64,000 nt of DNA from DATCMU01 sp036563245. GTDB lineage: Bacteria > Pseudomonadota > Alphaproteobacteria > Rhizobiales > Devosiaceae. Location of the stretch: the NCBI GenBank assembly GCA_036563245.1, contig DATCMU010000012.1, positions 65,957 through 129,956 on the forward strand, written 5' to 3'. The translations under genes were made by a program, and so were the position numbers. The notes beneath the pieces were generated by a model. That model ran no database searches, was not told the DNA's origin, and was given only the letters and a program-made list of their open reading frames with translations. Shown in pieces: positions 59,478 through 64,000 of the stretch (its first letter is position 1; each line of letters starts with the position of its first letter).

Positions 59478-59960
59478 ATGGTGGAAAGTGCTGCGCCGGG
59501 CCGGCCAATGCGTGTGCTGCGGGCACCGCCTCCGCTCGTATTCGGTATGGCCTTTGCGACAGGTGCGCTGCTGCACCGGTTCGTGCCGTTTCCGGCTGCG
59601 CCCCTGCCTCAGTTCCTGCATCTTGCAGGTCTTGTGGTCCTGTTCGCGGGGCTTTGTCTCGCCGTGTGGCTCGCCGGCACGTTCCTGGTCCGCAGGACCA
59701 CCCTCAACCCGTTTGCCGATCCGTCCGTGTTCATCGCCTCGGGCGCCTACAGAATCTGCCGGAATCCGATGTACCTGTCTCTCGTCCTGATCAGCATCGG
59801 CGGCGCGGTTGTGCTGGGCTCGGCATGGCCGCTCCTGACGCTGCTCGCGCCGCTCGCACTGCTGGATCGGGTGGTTATCCCCTTCGAAGAGGCGCGCATG
59901 CTCTCTGTGTTCGGAGAAAGCTACCGGGCCTATTCCCGGCGCGTCCGGCGCTGGCTCTGA
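59478..59960 (+). CDS. isoprenylcysteine carboxyl methyltransferase family membrane protein
   Basis: A 160-residue membrane protein with three to four helices and the C-terminal motif GAYRICRNPMYLSLVLISIGGAVVLG followed by EEARMLSVFGESYRAYSRRVRRWL, typical of the PEMT/ICMT-like family (DUF1295-related). The RNPMY and E..R..F...Y patterns form the SAM-binding region. The methyl acceptor in bacteria is not known. It lies divergent from the TetR gene and converges with the polyprenyl synthase gene. Confidence 0.82.
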   Translation: MVESAAPGRPMRVLRAPPPLVFGMAFATGALLHRFVPFPAAPLPQFLHLAGLVVLFAGLCLAVWLAGTFLVRRTTLNPFADPSVFIASGAYRICRNPMYLSLVLISIGGAVVLGSAWPLLTLLAPLALLDRVVIPFEEARMLSVFGESYRAYSRRVRRWL

Positions 59961-59977
59961 ACCGGTCTGGCGCGCCC

Positions 59978-60997
59978 TCAGTAGGCGCGGGCGACACAGA
60001 AATCGGCAATATCGGCCAGAAGCGTGCGCATCTCCGAGGGCGGCAGCGCCATGAGCGCCTCCCGGGCCGCTGCGGCATGTGTTTCCGCCTTCGCCAGGGT
60101 ACGGCTGAGTGCCTTCCGCCGATTGAGGATCTCGATGACCTGGCCAAGTGTCTCGGCGTCGGCATCGGCCTTGCCCAGTACGGCGCCGATCAGCGCAGTT
60201 TCTTCCGGCGTACCGTCAGCCAGCGCGAGAATGACTGGCAGCGTCATCTTGCCCTCGCGCAGGTCATCGCCGGTGTTCTTGCCAAGGCTCCCCGCCGCGC
60301 CGCCATAATCGAGCACGTCATCGACCAGCTGGAACGCCAGCCCCAGCTCAAGGCCGTAGCAGGCAAGGGCTTCGCGCCCGATATCGTCGGCACCGCCCGC
60401 CATCGCGCCAACGGCTGTCGCGGCCTCGAAAAGCGTTGCGGTCTTGGCGCGAATGACCTCGTGGTAGTCCTCGGCGGTCGTCGAGAGGTCCTTGGACTTG
60501 GCGAGCTGGAAGACTTCGCCTTCCGCGATCACGGTGGCGGCGCGCGACAAGACGTTCAGTGCCGGCAGGTTGCCGGTCTCCACCATCATCAGGAAGGCCT
60601 GACCGAGCAGGAAATCGCCCACCAGCACACTCGCCTGATTGCCCCAGATCATGCGTGCCGCGCGTCGTCCGCGCCGCATCTCGCTCTCGTCCACAACATC
60701 GTCGTGCAGGAGCGTCGCGTTGTGCATGAACTCGACCGCGGCGGCAAACTTGATGTGGTCAGCCCCCGGCCCGCCGAACATGGCCGCCGCCGCCAGGGTC
60801 AGCATCGGGCGAAGGCGCTTGCCGCCGGCCTCGATCAGGTAGCGGGCGAGTTCGGGCACCAGGTCAACGTGAGACTCGGCGCGGGACAGGATGAGCGCGT
60901 TGACCGCGTCCATGTCGCCGCGCGTGGCGTCCACCAGTCGCTCGAGAGCGCCGCTGGCCGTCTGTTCCTTGTGCACTGTCGTCGCGCTCAACGCCAT
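59978..60997 (-). CDS. polyprenyl diphosphate synthase (octaprenyl/decaprenyl type)
   Basis: A 339-residue trans-prenyltransferase making the long chain for ubiquinone. The first Asp-rich motif is LLHDDVVDESEMRRGRRAAR and the second VDDVLDYGG, with GGKRLRPML near the N-terminus. The small residues before the first motif (FMHNATLLHDD) fit long-chain synthases. The chain length (octa- or decaprenyl) cannot be told; alphaproteobacteria often make Q10. It is divergent from the methyltransferase gene. Confidence 0.92.
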   Translation of the reverse strand: MALSATTVHKEQTASGALERLVDATRGDMDAVNALILSRAESHVDLVPELARYLIEAGGKRLRPMLTLAAAAMFGGPGADHIKFAAAVEFMHNATLLHDDVVDESEMRRGRRAARMIWGNQASVLVGDFLLGQAFLMMVETGNLPALNVLSRAATVIAEGEVFQLAKSKDLSTTAEDYHEVIRAKTATLFEAATAVGAMAGGADDIGREALACYGLELGLAFQLVDDVLDYGGAAGSLGKNTGDDLREGKMTLPVILALADGTPEETALIGAVLGKADADAETLGQVIEILNRRKALSRTLAKAETHAAAAREALMALPPSEMRTLLADIADFCVARAY

Positions 60998-61107
60998 TTC
61001 GTTCAGGGTCCAACCCTCGCCGCGACGCTTCTTTTGGCGCCGGCTGTTGAAAAGGCATCCGCCTTTCGCCCATTGTGGCTAAGGTATCTGCCTTTGCTGA
61101 TGGTGCC

Positions 61108-61917
61108 ATGTCCGTAGACCACACTGCCGGTTTTGTAAAACATCAAGAGTTGACGCGCGATGCCTTTTTGGGGGGAAAGCTGCATGTGTCGCAGCCCGCC
61201 AAGGGGTTTCGGGCCGGCACGGACTCCGTCCTGCTCGGCGCCAGCGTCGCGCCGGCCAGCACAAGCCTCCTCGACCTGGGCGCGGGCGCGGGCGTCGCGG
61301 GCCTGGTTGCGCTCGCCCATAATCCCGGCCTTTCCGCCCTGCTGGCCGAAGCCGATCCCGAGATGCACGCGCTCGCAAGGGCCAATATCGAAAGCAACGG
61401 GTTCGATGGCCGGGCAGGGACGTCTCTTGTCGATGTCACTGCGACCGGCAAGCAAAGGCTGGAGGCCGGCCTTGCCGCAAACGCATTCTCAACGGTCATC
61501 GCCAACCCGCCCTATTTCGACGCTGATTCCGGCACCAGGTCCAGTCTCGCGCCAAGGGCGGGGGGACGCCACATGGCGGCGGCCGCGCTCGACGCCTGGG
61601 TGAAGACCGCCGCTGCCTGCGCGGCGGGCTGGGGCGAGGCGATCTTCATCTACCGGGCCGACGGGCTTCGGGAATTGCTCGACGCCTTCGCCGCCCGCTT
61701 CGGCAATATCGATGTCCTGCCCGTCGCGCCCAGGCCGCGCGAGCCCGCGGCGCTGATCCTCGTGCGCGGCATAAAGGGCTCAAGGGCGCCCCTCACGCTG
61801 CTCTCCCCGTTGGTCCTGCACGGCGAGACGGGTCGTGGCTATGCACCGGAAGTCGAAGCCGTACTGCGCGGGAAATCGATACTGCACTGGCGCGGAAACG
61901 GCGGAGTGCCTAAATGA
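61108..61917 (+). CDS. tRNA1(Val) (adenine(37)-N6)-methyltransferase-like protein (TrmN6 family)
   Basis: A 269-residue SAM methyltransferase of the YfiC/TrmN6 family. LTRDAFLGGKLHVSQPAKGFRAGTDSVLLGASV precedes the SAM motif LLDLGAGAGVAGLVAL, and the catalytic ANPPYF motif follows. The substrate in alphaproteobacteria, perhaps tRNA, is inferred. ATG 61108 or a GTG at 61075 could be the start; neither has a good ribosome site. The S49 peptidase gene follows with 28 bases between. Confidence 0.82.
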   Translation: MSVDHTAGFVKHQELTRDAFLGGKLHVSQPAKGFRAGTDSVLLGASVAPASTSLLDLGAGAGVAGLVALAHNPGLSALLAEADPEMHALARANIESNGFDGRAGTSLVDVTATGKQRLEAGLAANAFSTVIANPPYFDADSGTRSSLAPRAGGRHMAAAALDAWVKTAAACAAGWGEAIFIYRADGLRELLDAFAARFGNIDVLPVAPRPREPAALILVRGIKGSRAPLTLLSPLVLHGETGRGYAPEVEAVLRGKSILHWRGNGGVPK

Positions 61918-61945
61918 CATCGGCACACGCAAGGATAACTCGATC

Positions 61946-62824
61946 ATGAGCGAAGCAAGGAACCCACATGTCGCAACCGGTCCTTTGGGTTGGCGCGCCC
62001 TGCTGGCCCGGTTCACCGGCCGCAAGGGGCCGGTGGTGCCAATGGTGCGACTGCAGGGGCCGATTTCGGCGGACAGCCGCCCGGGCCGGATCAATATCGC
62101 CGGCGTTGCGCCGCTGCTGGACCGCGCCTTTTCGATGAAACGCGCGCCTGCGGTCGCCATCGTGGTCAATTCGCCGGGCGGATCGGCGGTGCAGTCGCGC
62201 CTGATCGCCAAGCGTATCCGTGACCTTGCGGTGGAAAAGGAGAAGCCTGTCCTGGTCTTCGTCGAGGACGTCGCCGCCTCGGGTGGCTATTTCATAGCCA
62301 CCGCCGGGGACGAAATCATAGCCGATCCCTCCTCGATCGTGGGATCGATCGGCGTGATTTTCGCCGGCTTCGGCTTCGATGACGCCATCGCCCGGATCGG
62401 CGTTTCGCGGCGCATCTACACCGCCGGCCGCAACAAGGCGACCCTCGACCCCTTCCTGCCCGAGAAAAAGGAGGACGTGGAGCGCATCAAGGCCATGGAA
62501 CTCGACGTGCACGGCGTCTTCATCGACTACGTGAAGGCGCGGCGCGGGGAAAAGCTCAAGGGCGCCGACGACGACCTGTTCACCGGTGAATTCTGGAGTG
62601 CCGTGCGCGGCATCGAAATGGGGCTGGTGGATGCGCTCGGCGACATGCACGCAACCTTGAAGGAGCGGTTCGGCGACGACGTGCGCATAAAGCCCGTGGC
62701 GCCAAAGAAGCCGCTGTTCGCCTTGCCGCGCTTCGGCCTTGGCACTGGCGGCGGCCGGGATCTGGCTGGCGACGTGGTCGCCGCAATCGAAGACCGGACC
62801 CTTTGGTCCCGCTTCGGCCTGTGA
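61946..62824 (+). CDS. S49 family peptidase (SppA-like)
   Basis: A 292-residue serine peptidase of the SppA/SohB type, which cleaves membrane-embedded signal peptides. The short form (about 290 residues) carries a single protease domain with INSPGG-like VVNSPGGSAVQS, the catalytic Ser in EDVAASGGYF and GSIGVIFAGFGF; the Lys is in AGRNKATLDPF. No obvious N-terminal membrane helix is seen, so it may be cytoplasmic or peripherally bound. ATG 61946 has AAGGAT upstream. Confidence 0.9.
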   Translation: MSEARNPHVATGPLGWRALLARFTGRKGPVVPMVRLQGPISADSRPGRINIAGVAPLLDRAFSMKRAPAVAIVVNSPGGSAVQSRLIAKRIRDLAVEKEKPVLVFVEDVAASGGYFIATAGDEIIADPSSIVGSIGVIFAGFGFDDAIARIGVSRRIYTAGRNKATLDPFLPEKKEDVERIKAMELDVHGVFIDYVKARRGEKLKGADDDLFTGEFWSAVRGIEMGLVDALGDMHATLKERFGDDVRIKPVAPKKPLFALPRFGLGTGGGRDLAGDVVAAIEDRTLWSRFGL

Positions 62825-62830
62825 GGCAGC

Positions 62831-63061
62831 GTGACAGCGATCCTCATACGTTTTGTGCTGATGGCGGTCCTTGGCGCCATGATCTATTTCGGGATCAGGG
62901 GGATCTGGCGTGACTGGACCGCCCAGTTCCGCCAGGACGACGAGGTGAAGCGCGCGCGCGACCGGCGCGAATCCAAACGGCCCGACGTGGTCGAACTCAA
63001 GCGCGACAAGGACGGCGTGTTTCGTCCCGGTGGCCGGGACGACGACGATCGGCGCGCTTGA
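62831..63061 (+). CDS. small membrane protein of unknown function
   Basis: A 76-residue protein with one N-terminal membrane helix (about 4-23) and a charged C-terminal half rich in Arg, Asp and Lys. GTG 62831 has GAGG close upstream, 6 bases after the S49 gene stop, so it is probably in the same transcript. I recognise similar small proteins at this place in other Hyphomicrobiales, before glyQ, but know no function. Confidence 0.7.
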   Translation: MTAILIRFVLMAVLGAMIYFGIRGIWRDWTAQFRQDDEVKRARDRRESKRPDVVELKRDKDGVFRPGGRDDDDRRA

Positions 63062-63122
63062 CCGCCTGCAAGTCCTCTCATAGGGTCGCGCCGCTTCTTA
63101 CCTGCCCGGATGCTGCCCGCAC

Positions 63123-64000
63123 ATGACCGACGCCACCAAGTCCCACATGGACCCGCGGAATTCCTTCCAGGGTCTCATTCTCACCCTGCAGAACTACTGG
63201 GCCGGGCTGGGCTGCGTCATCCTGCAGCCCTATGACATGCAGATGGGCGCGGGCACCTTCCACCCGGCAACGACCCTTCGCGCGCTTGGCCCGAAGCGCT
63301 GGAACGCCGCCTATGTGCAGCCCTCGCGACGCCCAACCGATGGCCGCTATGGCGAGAACCCCAACCGCCTGCAGCACTACTACCAGTTCCAGGTGATCCT
63401 GAAGCCGTCGCCGCCCGACATCCAGCAGCTCTATCTCAATTCGCTCTATGCCATCGGTATCGATCCCGGGGTCCACGACATCCGCTTCGTCGAGGACGAT
63501 TGGGAAAGCCCCACGCTCGGCGCATGGGGCCTTGGCTGGGAGGTGTGGTGCGACGGCATGGAAGTCAGCCAGTTCACCTATTTCCAGCAGGTCGCCGGTT
63601 TCGACTGCAACCCGGTCGCCGGCGAGCTGACCTATGGGCTTGAGCGGCTGGCGATGTACATCCAGAACGTGGAGAACGTCTACGATCTCAATTTCAACGG
63701 CGGCGACAACGACAAGGTCACCTATGGCGATGTCTTCTTGCAGAACGAGCAGGAATTCTCGCGCTACAACTTCGAGGCGGCCGATACCGAAATGCTGTTC
63801 CGGCACTTTGCCGACGCCGAGACCGAGTGCCGTGCGCTGCTTGAAAAAGGCGACCAGGGCGAGCGTCACACGCTGGCCGTTCCCGCCTATGAACAGGTCA
63901 TCAAGGCGTCCCACACCTTCAACCTGCTCGATGCGCGCGGGGTGATCTCGGTGACCGAGCGCCAGAGCTATATCCTGAGGATCCGCGAACTGGCCAAGGC
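63123..64000 (+). CDS. glyQ: glycine--tRNA ligase alpha subunit, C-terminus cut by window end
   Basis: The alpha subunit of the bacterial alpha2beta2 glycyl-tRNA synthetase. The visible 292 residues include SFQGLILTLQNYWAGLGCVILQPYDMQMGAGTFHPATTLRALGP, YVQPSRRPTDGRYGENPNRLQHYYQFQVILKPSP and AGFDCNPVAGELTYGLERLAMYIQ, all highly conserved. The family length is about 300, so only a few residues are missing. glyS should follow just beyond the right edge. Confidence 0.97.
   Translation, partial: MTDATKSHMDPRNSFQGLILTLQNYWAGLGCVILQPYDMQMGAGTFHPATTLRALGPKRWNAAYVQPSRRPTDGRYGENPNRLQHYYQFQVILKPSPPDIQQLYLNSLYAIGIDPGVHDIRFVEDDWESPTLGAWGLGWEVWCDGMEVSQFTYFQQVAGFDCNPVAGELTYGLERLAMYIQNVENVYDLNFNGGDNDKVTYGDVFLQNEQEFSRYNFEAADTEMLFRHFADAETECRALLEKGDQGERHTLAVPAYEQVIKASHTFNLLDARGVISVTERQSYILRIRELAK

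Noticed and set aside
1..64000. CRISPR array, prophage, transposon or rRNA operon
   Set aside because: No regularly spaced direct repeats, no integrase or transposase frames, and no rRNA-like stretch were seen on either strand.

Overview
The window is about 63% GC chromosomal DNA from an alphaproteobacterium, most probably of the order Hyphomicrobiales (Rhizobiales). A Devosiaceae-like organism (Devosia/Pelagibacterium) fits but is not proven. Reasons: a CcrM-type GANTC methyltransferase, split b and b' ATP synthase subunits with the Fo genes in their own operon, a cox operon with CtaG and SURF1, small families mostly known from alphaproteobacteria (DUF2093, DUF4170, DUF6101, DUF1127, DciA-like DUF721), and a GAAC-N7-GAAC LexA-type box. 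I see no transposase, integrase, phage gene, CRISPR array, rRNA or tRNA. Nearly all the DNA is coding, with about 70 genes, two of them cut by the window ends (mutL at the left, glyQ at the right).

Layout. 1-8.6 kb: mutL (partial), tadA, a patatin-like protein, purD, xseA, DUF2093, a lipid A acyltransferase, a Ca/Na antiporter, DUF4170 and cysQ. 8.8-17.3 kb: DUF6101, ubiA, rsmE, gshA, an ABC-2 exporter with a divergent MarR regulator, a LysR regulator divergent from a DUF1127 protein, and an IalB-like protein. 17.6-24.1 kb: the aa3-type cytochrome c oxidase operon coxB-coxA-ctaB-coxF-ctaG-coxC, then DUF983 and SURF1. 24.1-27.4 kb: thrC, an M16 peptidase and a GNAT acetyltransferase in one tight run. 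27.5-33.4 kb: a large membrane GGDEF/EAL protein, YqgE, an orphan DsbD-alpha-type protein, a peroxiredoxin and a lipoprotein. 33.4-38.2 kb: a tandem glycine riboswitch controlling gcvT-gcvH-gcvPA-gcvPB. 38.4-42.1 kb: an RNase T2 and the ATP synthase Fo operon atpI-B-E-F'-F, read leftward from a good sigma70 promoter. 42.1-55 kb: a run of chromosome-maintenance genes (smc, DsbA-like, dciA, mutY, ccrM, rnhB, an SPL-like radical SAM protein, a uracil-DNA glycosylase) with a LysE exporter, moaB and an MFS transporter. 55-64 kb: TPR protein, ispE, an oxidoreductase/TetR/methyltransferase block, a polyprenyl diphosphate synthase, a tRNA-type methyltransferase, an S49 peptidase, a small membrane protein and glyQ.

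The genes are mostly housekeeping: respiration (cox operon plus ATP synthase Fo), one-carbon metabolism (glycine cleavage), DNA repair and chromosome organisation, and isoprenoid/quinone synthesis (ispE, polyprenyl synthase, ubiA). I did not find a convincing new multi-gene system. The most useful non-coding signals are: a pair of 95-96 bp mosaic palindromic repeats in opposite orientation at about 12.7 and 38.2 kb; a LexA-type box upstream of the radical SAM-rnhB-lysE run; an inverted repeat with TTAACC half-sites directly upstream of ccrM; a tandem glycine riboswitch; and several operator-like palindromes beside the MarR, LysR and TetR genes. Among proteins, the uracil-DNA glycosylase lacks two of the four Fe-S cysteines expected of family 4, and the GGDEF/EAL protein has a degenerate GGDEF motif with an intact EAL domain.
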